Assembly (NCBI GenBank): GCA_951812775.1
Contig: OX638326.1
Location: forward strand, 1,066,335-1,130,334
Reading direction: 5' to 3'
DNA from: an uncultured Alphaproteobacteria bacterium
Lineage (GTDB): Bacteria; Pseudomonadota; Alphaproteobacteria; MPNO01; UBA2964
DNA length: 64,000 bases
Both the position numbers and the translations under genes were made by a program. This document shows, in pieces, positions 1 through 8,958 of the stretch (within the stretch, counting starts at the first letter, position 1; each line of letters starts with the position of its first letter). The notes beneath the pieces were generated by a model. The model saw only the letters and a program-made list of their open reading frames with translations, made no database searches and was not told where the DNA came from.

Positions 1-1290
1 GGGTTCATGGGCTCGACCGTGACCATCGATCCCCGGGGAGAGCTTTGGTGTATCGCCGCCCGGCGGCGTCGCGAGATGGGCCGGCGCGTGGTTCTGCTCG
101 ATCCCTTCGGCGTCGTCGAGGATCATGCGGCAGCTTTCCCCGAGGCCCATCTGCCGGCCTCGGAGAGCGCGCGTTACAATCCCCTTGAGTTCATCCGCGA
201 GGACGAAGCCCATGCGGTGCGCGACATCAACGCCCTGCTGACCCCGCCGGCGTCCGGCGCGCATCAGAACGCCCGGCACTTTTACGATTCCGCCCGCGCC
301 ATCGTCGCCGGTTATATGGCCTGGGTGCGCTTCAAGGAACCGCCGGAACGGCGGAACCTGGCGCAACTCCACCGGCGGCTTTCCATGGGCCCGGATGAAC
401 AGGCGTTGTTCGCCGAATTGGTGCGCACGCGGCCGCGCTTCGCCGGCGGGCTCACTCATCTCGCCATCGAGCGGCAGGCCCGGACCGGCAAGGAGGAAGG
501 CGGCTCCACCTTCACCACCGTGGCCAATCAGTTGGCCTTCATGGCCTATCCCGAACTGGCCGCCCATACCGCCGCGTCCAGCTTCGATTCGATGTGGCTC
601 GCGGAGGGAAACACCGATATCTTCGTCGTCGCCCCCGAAGAGGCCATCGACCAGGTCAAGGGCTGGCTGCGCCTTTGGATCGCCATCCCCAACGCCGTCG
701 CCGGGCGACGCCCGCTGGAGCGCGACATGCTGATCGTCATCGACGAAATGCCCCGGCTCGGCTATCTCAAGCCGGTCATGGACGGCTACACCATGGCCGC
801 CGGCAAGGGGGTGCACTTCTGGTGCTTCGCCCAGTCCTTCTCCGCCCTTGAGGCCAGCTGGGGCAAAGAGAACCGCCGCACCCTCACCGATCTCGCCGAA
901 GTGGTGCAGATCCTTGGTTTCCCCCGCGCCGACGCCCAGGGCGCCGACGAACTCTCCAAGGCCATCGGCACCGCCACTTTCGAGACCCGCACCGAAAACC
1001 GCTCCGGCACCATCGTCGGCGACCGCATTATCGCTGGAGCCTCCCGCATGCAGGCCGGCGAATCCCAATCCCTCGCCCGCGAGCGCCTGGTCACCCCGGA
1101 CGAATTGATGACGCTCGGTCCGGACGAGCAGTACGTTATCGCGGCGCCCAAGGACATGCCCCGCGACGCGCTGCATCTCCATCATGCCCGCTATTGGAAA
1201 CGCGCCAACGCCCGGCGGCTCGCCGATCCAAATCCCTTCGTGATCCGGAAACAACGGGCGGCGGAGGGGGGTGAGAGTGTATGCATATGA
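1..1290 (+). CDS. virD4: TraG/VirD4-type conjugative coupling protein, 5' partial
   Basis: Inner-membrane coupling ATPase that brings relaxosome DNA to a type IV secretion channel. The frame is open from base 1, so the N-terminal membrane part and Walker A lie outside the window. The visible part opens with GSTVTIDPRGE, the family's VxDPKGE strand, followed by ARRRREMG and VVLLDPFG. Walker B is LIVIDEMPRLG (about residues 242-252 counted from the ATG at base 7), followed by the family's AAGKGV and the AQSFSALEASWG stretch. No lesion is seen in the visible part. It overlaps the next gene by 10 bases, so the two were probably co-transcribed. Family assignment is firm; activity is doubtful because no other transfer gene is visible. 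Confidence 0.9.
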   Translation, partial: GFMGSTVTIDPRGELWCIAARRRREMGRRVVLLDPFGVVEDHAAAFPEAHLPASESARYNPLEFIREDEAHAVRDINALLTPPASGAHQNARHFYDSARAIVAGYMAWVRFKEPPERRNLAQLHRRLSMGPDEQALFAELVRTRPRFAGGLTHLAIERQARTGKEEGGSTFTTVANQLAFMAYPELAAHTAASSFDSMWLAEGNTDIFVVAPEEAIDQVKGWLRLWIAIPNAVAGRRPLERDMLIVIDEMPRLGYLKPVMDGYTMAAGKGVHFWCFAQSFSALEASWGKENRRTLTDLAEVVQILGFPRADAQGADELSKAIGTATFETRTENRSGTIVGDRIIAGASRMQAGESQSLARERLVTPDELMTLGPDEQYVIAAPKDMPRDALHLHHARYWKRANARRLADPNPFVIRKQRAAEGGESVCI

Positions 1291-1954
1291 AACAGGACAT
1301 GGGGAATACGAAAATGAACATGAAAGAAGGAGCGGATCACGGTGACGGCGGCGCGGAAGACGATAGCGCAAATGCCACACAGGGAAGAGATGTTCAGCCG
1401 GAATTGAGCCTGATTGAAAAGCGGGAGCCGTCACAGCAAGTGGAACCGGCTTCGGGAACTGGCAAAGGCGGTAATGGGGAGATTCTGGATGCCGCGCTCG
1501 CCAGGATCAATGACGCGATGTTAGAACAGCGATCTGTTCTGAACAATTGTTTGATGCGGGCACAAGCTACGATCGAGAGCCAGCTAGAAGTGGCAACACA
1601 GAAACTCGAAACAACAGGCGCCCGAGCGGAGGACGACAGCGATGCGATTGACGCGGTGAAGGAACTGGGGTGTGTGATCCGCGTTTACACCGACGACCTG
1701 CATCGCTGGCGTGAGGCCAACCTCCGGCCCTGGCGATGGTTGGTTTTTCCGCCTACATCCTCTCGGCACCCACCCTGTTCGGGCTAGGCGTCGTCGTCGA
1801 GCAGCAGTTCGAGGTCAGCCCGCTACCGGAGCTCTCCGGCGGCTGGAAAGATCATATCTGGAAGCAACACGGACCCGAGATCGTCGCGTGCATGACGAAA
1901 GCCCGCCATGAGAAGCAGGAAATAGCGTGCCGCTTGGTGGTTCGGCCGCGGTAG
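1281..1954 (+). pseudogene. frameshifted membrane protein of the conjugation region
   Basis: Unrecognised protein, probably transfer-associated. The first frame (1281-1787) encodes an acidic, low-complexity N-terminus and a helical region ending in RPWRWLVF. A hydrophobic segment then continues only in the +2 frame (FSAYILSAPTLFGLGVVVEQQ), followed by a soluble tail ending in IACRLVVRPR at 1954. Restoring one T in the five-T run at 1744-1748 joins the two frames into about 224 residues with one membrane span. The topology resembles small mobilisation-linked proteins downstream of traG in alphaproteobacterial plasmids, but I do not assign a family. The lesion is either a deletion or a homopolymer error. 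Confidence 0.6.
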
Positions 1955-2234
1955 GGGTGCGGTTTGCGAAAAATCGGCCGCTGAGCGCGCGCTGGAGGGG
2001 AGATAAAGCGGTTTCGATACTTGGATGGGCTAAAACGGTATATCGGCGTCACTGGTGCTCCATGGCTTGGGAAAGCGAGATAGGGGTTCGAGATCAAAGC
2101 GATGAGCGATGAGCGCCGCCTTGTCGCAAATTGGCTGGGCGTGCACTATGGCCGCGTGAGATGGTCGATATCGGATGCGGCGAACGTGAACGTGCGCAAT
2201 CCGCAAGGCCAAGGATGACATAGGGTCTATTTGA

Positions 2235-2624
2235 ATGGGCGAGGCGAATGAAGAACGCATAACCGCAGGTATGGCGAAAATAATGGCCTTGATGTGTGTT
2301 CGTAACACGATGCTTGAAGATATCCACGCCGGGATCGTGCCTGTCAGCAACACGGGGGATTTCACGGATGTCGTTGTTATCGACGGAGATGGACGGAAAA
2401 TCCCGTGGCGGGACGTCTCGCATTTCGATGACGACGCCATGCGCGATTTGATGCGCCAGATCGTCAATCGGCTCTACACGTTCCATCTGAAATCGGACGA
2501 TCCGAGTTTCCAACGACTAATCGATCGTTGGGAGCTCGCGGCTCGGAAATGGGATGACCCGAATCTGGACGCCTCATTCCTACGAGCTATGGAACAATTT
2601 CGAGAAACATGGAACGACAACTAA
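2235..2624 (+). CDS. conserved hypothetical protein, plasmid/ICE type
   Basis: A 129-residue acidic soluble protein. Recognisable features are MCVRNTMLEDIHAG near residue 20, the GDFTDVVVIDGDGRKIPW segment, and DDDAMRDLMRQIVNRLYTF. This pattern recurs in short proteins near conjugation genes of alphaproteobacteria, but I know no function for it. No membrane span or signal peptide is visible. The 280 bases upstream (1955-2234) hold no gene I can support. The frame is intact, unlike most neighbours. Confidence 0.65.
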   Translation: MGEANEERITAGMAKIMALMCVRNTMLEDIHAGIVPVSNTGDFTDVVVIDGDGRKIPWRDVSHFDDDAMRDLMRQIVNRLYTFHLKSDDPSFQRLIDRWELAARKWDDPNLDASFLRAMEQFRETWNDN

Positions 2625-2639
2625 TGGCCCTTGACGGCT

Positions 2640-3299
2640 TTATGTGGCATTGACCACAGCCCGTTCCATAAATGCGCATCCGTCGTGTCCCTTGATGGAT
2701 GCGAACGGGTGCTGGCCCTCGAATTCGAAGGTCTTGTAGTTAAGGAAGGCGACCTCGGCAAACCCCAACTTGCTAAAGAGGTGCCGGGAGGTAGTGCCCG
2801 TTGCCTCGGCGAACGCAGTGTGGAAGCCTTTCGCCGCACCATGAATAAGACACATCCGCACCATTTCCTGGGCGATGCCTTTGCCGGTCCAATCGTCGAG
2901 AACGCCGATCATGAAGAGATGCAGATAGCAGCCCGGTTTGATCGACCTAGTTTTGCGGTAGCTCTTTTCAAGCTGGTCGAGAAGCGTGAGAACCGGCGCG
3001 AAAACTGGGGTGAGCCGATCCAGGCCAACTGGTGGCGGTGAGGCAAAATCCTCAACCAGCAAAGCCCCGATGACTTGCTGCGTGGCAGTGGATCGTGCAA
3101 TGACGCTAACGCCGTCGTCCGAGGCTTTAGCTCCGAAGGCTGTCACCAGATTTTCGACCTGCGACGCCGAATGGCCGAGTGCCACAGTCGGTGGCTCATG
3201 GCGACTGAAGCTCTCACCGAGCACCTGCGCCAATGCACCAATGTCATTGGTCTCGGCTATGCCGTACTCAATGCCGCAAAAAGCTCCAAGCGGGATCAT
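2640..3299 (-). CDS. GNAT-family N-acetyltransferase
   Basis: A 219-residue protein with the acetyl-CoA binding core of GNAT enzymes: the beta-4 strand HLFMIGVLDDWTGKGIAQEM at about residues 126-145, where WTGKGIA is the pyrophosphate-binding Q/RxxGxG/A motif, followed by the helix VRMCLIHGAAKGF and a C-terminal LFSKLGFAEVAFLNYKTFEF (motif B, the usual xxLGF turn). The substrate cannot be read. It converges on the hypothetical gene ending at 2624. It is one of the few intact genes in the island. Confidence 0.8.
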   Translation of the reverse strand: MIPLGAFCGIEYGIAETNDIGALAQVLGESFSRHEPPTVALGHSASQVENLVTAFGAKASDDGVSVIARSTATQQVIGALLVEDFASPPPVGLDRLTPVFAPVLTLLDQLEKSYRKTRSIKPGCYLHLFMIGVLDDWTGKGIAQEMVRMCLIHGAAKGFHTAFAEATGTTSRHLFSKLGFAEVAFLNYKTFEFEGQHPFASIKGHDGCAFMERAVVNAT

Positions 3300-3533
3300 G
3301 CGCCATTCTCATCCGTTGGCCGAGAGGGGGCTTCCAGGTTACACCGTATGACGTAAATCCTGAAGTTAGGATTTTGACGGTTCCTCGAACGGTTTTCAGG
3401 CGTTCTCTGAGCCGGTGCATAACGGGGCAACCGTGGAGTACGCCGACTGCAGTAACAATAGGTCCCCCAGGTGGGCAATTACCACCACAGAGCGCAATGA
3501 AGCCCGCTTTCTCTGAATCCTCCTGTTCTTTAC

Positions 3534-3554
3534 GGCTCTTCGACGCAGCAAGTG
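3534..3554 (+). repeat. left inverted repeat of the ISL3 element
   Basis: Twenty-one bases that pair with 4870-4890, with mismatches at positions 3, 6, 13 and 15. It lies about 75 bases upstream of the transposase ATG. Confidence 0.7.
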
Positions 3555-3628
3555 AAATTCAAGACATCAGGTAAGCCGTAATCAGCTACCTTTAGTCGGC
3601 ATCGATAACGACGACGAAGGGGTGGACG

Positions 3629-4876
3629 ATGGACGCGAAGGACGTATTGGCTCTGGGGCTTGGGGTTTCGCCGCCGTGGCGACTGGTTGACCAGAGCCAG
3701 AATACGGACAAGTCTGCCCCATGTTGGGGAGATTCTGCTGGAGGCGGATCGTGGCGCTGAGTTCCCTTGCCCCGAATGCGGCCGGCCCTGCAAGGTGCAT
3801 GATTTCAAGGAATTCACTTGGCGTCACCTGAACTTCTTCCAGCACCATTGCCTGATCACGGCGCGGGTACCGCGCACGGACTGCCGCGGGCACGGGGTGA
3901 AGCGGCCCACCGTTCCGTGGGCGCGCGAGGGCAGCGGGTTCACGCTTTTGTTCGAGCAGGCGGCGATGGCGCTGGTCCGAGAGATGCCGGTGCTGGCCGC
4001 CGCCCGGTTCATCGGCATCACCGACAAGCGGCTGTGGCGGATCGTCGCGCATTACGTCGCCAAGGCATTGCGGGGTCTTGATCTTTCTGGCCTCAAGGCG
4101 TTTGCCTTCGACGAGACGGCGTCCAAGCGGGGCACAACTACGTCACCGTGTTCATCGACGCCGACCGCAAGGACGATCCGGTGGTCTTTGCCACGCCGGG
4201 CAAGGGCAAGGAGACGGTCAAGGCGTTCAAGGCCTTTCTGAAAGCGCACGGCGGCGATGCAACCAACGTCAAAGAAGTGGTCTGCGACATGTCGCCCGCC
4301 TTCCTCGTCGCCGTCGCCAGGGAGTTCCCCAAGGCCGAGGTGACCGTGGATTGGTTCCATGTGGTGCAGTTATTCACCAGAGCGGCGGACGACGTGCGCA
4401 AGGCGGAACGCAAGCAAGTGCAAATGCCCGCCGCCGCCCGCTAGGCGATCCTGAAAGCGCATGACGGCGGCAAGTTGACCGACAAGCAGGCCGTCGCCCT
4501 GGCCGAGCTGGAAGCCGGAGACTTCCTGACCGCCAAGGCTTGGCGGATCAAGGAGAAGCTCCGCTGGGTGCGCCGCGCTGCAACCCCGCGGGCCACGCGA
4601 TGGCGGCTCTCGCACTTCCTGCGCCACGCCCGCGCACAGATTGGCGATGGCCCGTTGTTCGAGTCCGTGGGCAAGACCCTGAACACGGTCGAGAAGCATT
4701 CGGAACGCATCTTGGAGCGTTGGCGATCAACCCACAGCAATGCCCGCATGGAAGCGATGAATGACCCGTTCCAGGCTGCAAGGGCGCGGGCCAGGGGTTA
4801 CCGCAACACTGAAACCTTCATCACCATGATCTATTTGATCGCGGCCCCGCTTGGAGATAGATTCAAATCCACTTGA
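3629..4876 (+). pseudogene. ISL3-family transposase, three lesions
   Basis: The reading begins MDAKDVLALGLG at 3629. The frame is lost in a C run near 3716-3719 (one extra base) and continues as the zinc-ribbon region (CPECGRPCKVHDFKEFTWRH) and the ITDKRLWRI helix-turn-helix. It is lost again near 4133, where one C is missing before NYVTVFIDADRKD, the start of the catalytic core. The core contains VVCDMSPAF and VTVDWFHVVQLF, and the tail contains RARGYRN and FITMIYLIAAPLG. A TAG at 4442-4444 replaces what is normally Trp. With two frameshifts and one nonsense codon it cannot give an active enzyme. Confidence 0.9.
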
Positions 4877-4890
4877 TACGTCGAGGAACC
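4870..4890 (+). repeat. right inverted repeat of the ISL3 element
   Basis: Reverse complement of the left repeat at 17 of 21 positions. It overlaps the last codons of the transposase frame. Confidence 0.7.
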
Positions 4891-5032
4891 GAGAAAGAAA
4901 GGCCGCAGGACGGTCGAGGATTAAGGGAGCGGAACAGGCAGGCGCGACGATCGGCCACCGCAGGTGACGACACGCTAAGGGTCAGGTACCGGGAAGTTCG
5001 TCGCGAAGCTTCTCCCAAAGGGCGGGTTCGCG

Positions 5033-5874
5033 CTAATGCTGGTCGCTCGCGAGCGTCTGCTCGTCCGGAGCCATATCGGCGAGAAATCCGAGCCCGTGGA
5101 TACAGTCGGCGGTGATCCGGGCTGAATCGATCATGTGCGTTTTCCGGACAAGCTGGCCAAGATCATCCCAATCGAAGCCCGTGCCGTCTCGGAATTTGCT
5201 CATCAACCGTTCGGGCTCGAAAGTATCGCGGGCCTGCCAGAGCTTGAGGACGACAAGACGGCGGATTAACGGCCGATCCAGGGGCCGGGTTGCAAATATG
5301 GCGAGATCGTAAATATCGCGCGCTTTGTGTCGCTGATAGCAGGCACGAATTTTCTCGGCGATGATCTCCGGGAGGACCAGGCATGTGATGGGCACAGGTG
5401 CAAAAGGTAAGTGCCGGAAATAACTCTGCTCGCACTGTTCGTGCTGTTCCGTCGGTAGTGTCGGGGTTTCCCGGCGACTTATTTGGAGCCTAACCTCGCT
5501 GTCCCCGCCGGTGTTCCAGTCGTGGACATAGACAGGATTGACGCCCCACGAAAGACCATCCTGCGTCTCGTAGTAGCTATCGTCGGGTATGCTGAAGGTG
5601 ATGCCGTGGTACGGGTCCTGGAATGCGGCCATCATGTCCAGAATGATGTCCTCGTGGTCATGCTCTTCGAGGCCGGTGAAGTCCAGGTCTGTCGAAAAGC
5701 GCCCGCCTGCGCCGATGAACATCTTTCGCCGCCCTTGAAGGCGAGCTTGTCCAGGAGACCGTGGTCGGCGAGAAGTTGAAGCAGATAGGTGAGAATGACT
5801 TCCTTCTCCGCGATCATGAGGTCGCGAAGCCCGGACTCGGCCGCATAGCGTTGGACCTGGGGGTGCGTGAGCAT
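5033..5874 (-). pseudogene. abiEii: AbiEii/AbiGii-family nucleotidyltransferase toxin, frameshifted
   Basis: Toxin of a type IV toxin-antitoxin and phage-exclusion system; family members are nucleotidyltransferases that cause reversible growth arrest. The start at 5874 gives MLTHPQVQRYAAESG and continues to LAFKGG, then the frame breaks near 5727. The other frame carries KMFIGAGG, RFSTDLDF (the nucleotidyltransferase DxD-type motif), the LRLQISRRE strand, and EIIAEKIRACYQRHKARDIYD, the conserved KxRDxxD region. Family members read FKGGTALRK here, so the gap fits loss of about 10 bases encoding the TALR part. It begins three bases after the antitoxin stop, in a typical bicistron. Confidence 0.85.
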
Positions 5875-5877
5875 GTT

Positions 5878-6735
5878 TTACGTCCCCCGCTTTATGGGCT
5901 GCCGCCGCGCCAGGCCGGTACTCTCCTGCAACTCCTTTTCGTCCACATGGACGGCAAGTTGCCAGGCGCTTTGGTAACCGATGGCATGGGCGCACGGCTT
6001 TTTGGGTCCCAGGACTGCCTTCCCGCTCCCCGCCGCGAGTTGTCGTAGTCGGTCGCGCACGTCAGCGGGGATTTCGGCCCCGACATGATCGGCAAGCCAC
6101 CCGAAGCGGCGCGTCAGGGCGGCCGAGTCGATCAGGGTCAGATAACTTGCTGCCTTTTGCCAGTCGATGCGGCGGCTCGCGCGGGCCAGGATCGTGGCGG
6201 CTTCTCCAACGCCGCCGGCAAGCTCGGGACGGTCGATGCAGTCGATCGCGGTCTTCTCGCGATCGGACATCATGACCTGATAGCCGAGGACATCGACCGG
6301 ACCGAACCCGAAGAACTTGCGCTCGACCGGATTGACGATGCGAACCTCGGCGTCGAGCAAACGCCGGTCGCGCAGCCGCACCGGCGTGACGAGCCAGATA
6401 ACGTGACGGTGCTGTGTCGTCAGCCCGTAATGGGTAGCGGCCGTGCCGTAGCCGAAATAGTAGGGTTCGGCGATGCGGCTAGCGAGGGCGAGCAGGTTGC
6501 CCTCCCCTATGGCCTCCGGTCCCATGTCCGGCGGAATCAGGAGGTAGCGCCCCCAACTGGCGCGCTCCAGCCATCCTTTCCGGCGCAGGGACCGGATCAC
6601 ATGATCGGCGGCCTGGGGGCTGACGCCGAGACTCCGAATGATCTCCTGGCGGCCCACCTCCCGGTGTCCGTGCTCGGCCAAGCTGAGCACCACGCGGCTT
6701 TCCTAGGGCGACAGAGAGCGGATGGTGAAGTCCAT
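5878..6735 (-). pseudogene. abiEi: AbiEi-family antitoxin/repressor with an early nonsense codon
   Basis: Antitoxin and autorepressor partner of AbiEii. From the ATG at 6735 the reading is MDFTIRSLSP, then TAG (6703-6705), then ESRVVLSLAEHG, so an amber codon interrupts the start of the winged helix. A GTG at 6693 could restart a 271-residue protein missing 14 residues. Following parts are the wHTH (IIRSLGVSPQAADHVIRSLRRKGWLERASWGRYLL), the YYFGYGTAATHYGL helix of AbiEi proteins, and the C-terminal domain. Upstream inverted repeats fit autoregulation. The gene may retain partial function by reinitiation. Confidence 0.8.
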
Positions 6736-6746
6736 AGTTGTTTCCT

Positions 6747-6849
6747 GCACAAAACCTCGTGAAATATTTTGTTTTGACGAAAATATCGTATGCGGCCGCG
6801 ATTGCAAGCGTTCCTGTAACAAAACCCAAATAAACACGATGTTTTGTGC
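6747..6849. promoter_or_regulatory. abiE promoter region with paired inverted repeats
   Basis: GCACAAAACCTCGTG (6747-6761) and CACGATGTTTTGTGC (6835-6849) are inverted copies matching at 14 of 15 bases, 73 bases apart, immediately upstream of the antitoxin ATG at 6735. AbiEi antitoxins are known to repress their own promoter by binding inverted repeats, so these are candidate operators. A second, shorter pair (ATATTTT and AAAATAT, 6764-6787) lies between them in the AT-rich part expected to hold the promoter. Confidence 0.55.
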
Positions 6850-7261
6850 CGAGGATCGTCCCATGAGCAAGCTGGGACGCGCAGGGATTGAATCGTGGCC
6901 GCACGTTGATCACGGACAAACACCACGCCCGCTTGGCCTCGCAGGCATCCACCGGACACCTTCCCTTTCCGGCCGGCGCTTCCGACAGACCTTGCCGGTC
7001 CGACTGTCCCTTCAAGAATGATGCGCGCTTCGCCACCGGCGAAGCGCGCGGCAAATTTCTGGGCGCGGGGCGGCTATCCGCCCGCGTCCTGCGCCAAGGT
7101 GAACAAGCCCGGCTCCCGGTAACGCCCGTCGGTGGTGCGCTCCGACTCCGGCCGGCGGTCATCTTTCAGCTCGAACAAAGCCGGCTGCTGAGACCGTCCA
7201 AGCCCCGCCATAGGCGGGGCTTGGTTCACAAAAGTCCGGTCCTGCAACGCAGGACGCGCAC
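6850..7261. other. gene-free stretch with two strong hairpins
   Basis: No supportable gene. It contains two perfect 12-bp stem, 3-nt loop hairpins: GCGCGCTTCGCC and its complement at 7023-7049, and CCAAGCCCCGCC and its complement at 7198-7224. The minus strand of 7074-7268 is open for 64 codons but resembles nothing I recognise; it could be a gene fragment. Confidence 0.5.
7198..7224 (-). terminator. hairpin downstream of herA
   Basis: Perfect 12-bp GC-rich stem with an ATA loop (TAT when read on the minus strand), 37 bases past the herA stop. No T tract follows, so termination is inferred from strength and position only. Confidence 0.4.
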
Positions 7262-8956
7262 TTACCAAAGATTGATGTCGGTGGAATCAGGCTGGTCCTC
7301 GGGCCTTAAGACCTGAACCGGCATGGTCATGGGTGTGTCGAGGCCAATGACCAATGCCTCTCCCTGCCCGAGAACGGGCAGGAAGGCCGCGGCGGAAGCA
7401 TCAAGGCTGCCGCAAGCGTTTTCAACAACCTGGCGATCCCGGTCGTTAATGAGCCGGTGAACGATAAACATGCCCATCTGGCTGAGTACGTCCTCGGGAA
7501 TATCACGCGGACGCTGGGTCGATAGAACAGTGAGAAGTCCGTATTTGCGACCTTCTTTGGCGATCAAGCCAAACGATTCCAGACGGAAGCGATTGTATTC
7601 GTCGCCAACGCTCTTGTTCAAAAACTGGTGGGCCTCATCCAGCACCGTAAGCAAGGGCCGGTCCCTGAAGGCGCCCGCGCGCGCTTTTGTAAGCAGATAT
7701 CTTCCAAAACCGTTCGCCACGAGCTCGCGTGTATTATGCTCGAACGGCAGATGCTCCATGGAAATGCGCAATATGCTCTGATCGTCGTCAGCCAGAAACT
7801 GATCAAGAATTTCGGTCAGGTCCGGAAAACCTGCTGGCGAGAAGATCGATGCCATTTCATTGGAATGAATTTGGACGGCAATCCGGCTGACCAGTGTTGT
7901 GCAGTAGCCCCGGCTATTCTGGTCTGAACCGCCCCAACTATTCGGGTTGGGATTTTGCGGCGGGCCGCCTGTCGGCCACACGCATTCCTCATAGATTTGA
8001 TCGGGAAGCCGGGTGATATCGTATTCCGCGCCGGGCTCGCGAATAGCGGCGGCATGTTGCTCAAGCGCCGCATTAAAATCCGCCTTGGAACGGTTCACCT
8101 TCTTCAGCAGCCCGTCCTCCGCCAGTGTCGGTTGGCAATGCAGTAATTTCAGGCTGGCGAGCGCTTCACGAAGCTTGGGCGACTGTGATCCCCCGCTCGG
8201 GTGGAACATCGCAAACAGGTCGCCCTCAGAAAGATGTTTGTAGGGAAAGCTTACATATTCTCGGTTACCTTCGGCCCCGGTTGGCCTGCCCCCGAGATTG
8301 ATGTGGCGAACACGTTCGGAGAGCGTATGAAATTCACCGCTGGGGTCGAAAAGAACCACCTTGCCACGGTGCCGCACGACCTCACCTAAAAGCCGGGCGA
8401 CCGTCCAGCTCTTGCCGCCGCCGGTCGTACCCAGGATGGCGCAGTGCCGGCCAAAGAGAGCGGACGGTGAAAATGTTACATGAGTCGTTGGGGCGTTCGG
8501 GACATGCGCGAGACCGACGAACTTACCTTCGGTGTCTGGCTCATCCTCAATAGCGTGCTTCACGAGATCAGGATGCGCGGCATAAGCATACTGACCGATA
8601 CGCGGATGCGTCGGCACGCCCCGTACGGTCTTGCCGGTCGATAATTCGATCGACAACAAGAGCTGCACGATGCCAACCGGGTTGGAATTCGTCTTTTCAA
8701 CCTCGCGGGTCGGCTCGACGGTAAGCCTTTCCCCTTCCGGCAGGCGCACCTGCGTTATGCGCCCGAGTATGGCGTGTGACTCGCCTTCTATGAGTACGAA
8801 TTCGCCAACTTCCCCTTTTCCGATGCGGTGACCTGAATAGCTCGACGACACGGGACCGCTGCCGTAGGGCAGGTTCAGGCGAACATGCGCGGGCTCAACG
8901 TGGATGACCGTTCCCACATAGCGACCGGAATCGAAGGGTGCGGTGGGCAATGGCAT
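7262..8956 (-). CDS. herA: HerA-like ATPase/helicase of a SIR2-HerA defence pair
   Basis: A 564-residue hexameric translocase-type ATPase. Residues 1-90 form the HAS-barrel (RYVGTVIHVEPAHVRLNL). Walker A is GTTGGGKS at 176-183, followed by VVLFDPSGEFH. Walker B is LLTVLDEAHQFL near residue 440, and the arginine-finger region contains LSTQRPRDIPEDVLSQ. The gene starts two bases after the stop of the SIR2 remnant, the order known for SIR2-HerA anti-phage systems, in which HerA assembles with the NAD-degrading SIR2 protein. The frame is complete. With its SIR2 partner cut away it has probably lost its defence role. Confidence 0.85.
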   Translation of the reverse strand: MPLPTAPFDSGRYVGTVIHVEPAHVRLNLPYGSGPVSSSYSGHRIGKGEVGEFVLIEGESHAILGRITQVRLPEGERLTVEPTREVEKTNSNPVGIVQLLLSIELSTGKTVRGVPTHPRIGQYAYAAHPDLVKHAIEDEPDTEGKFVGLAHVPNAPTTHVTFSPSALFGRHCAILGTTGGGKSWTVARLLGEVVRHRGKVVLFDPSGEFHTLSERVRHINLGGRPTGAEGNREYVSFPYKHLSEGDLFAMFHPSGGSQSPKLREALASLKLLHCQPTLAEDGLLKKVNRSKADFNAALEQHAAAIREPGAEYDITRLPDQIYEECVWPTGGPPQNPNPNSWGGSDQNSRGYCTTLVSRIAVQIHSNEMASIFSPAGFPDLTEILDQFLADDDQSILRISMEHLPFEHNTRELVANGFGRYLLTKARAGAFRDRPLLTVLDEAHQFLNKSVGDEYNRFRLESFGLIAKEGRKYGLLTVLSTQRPRDIPEDVLSQMGMFIVHRLINDRDRQVVENACGSLDASAAAFLPVLGQGEALVIGLDTPMTMPVQVLRPEDQPDSTDINLW

Positions 8957-8958
8957 GG

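Larger units (their letters stand above)
3534..4890 (+). mobile_element. degenerate ISL3-family insertion sequence
   Basis: The element contains one transposase pseudogene and is bounded by imperfect 21-bp inverted repeats. The left end is 3534-3554, starting GGCTCTTCGACG; the right end is 4870-4890, ending CGTCGAGGAACC. They match at 17 of 21 positions. The GGCTCTT-type tip is usual for ISL3 elements. The eight bases outside each end (TTCTTTAC and GAGAAAGA) do not match, so no target duplication survives or the true ends lie slightly elsewhere. Confidence 0.8.

Noticed and set aside
1927-2218. Small open frames between the frameshifted membrane gene and the conserved hypothetical
   Set aside because: Short (38-61 codons), no ribosome site, no recognisable sequence.
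4891-5032. Open frame between the ISL3 end and abiEii
   Set aside because: It is Arg-rich shadow sequence without a recognisable domain.
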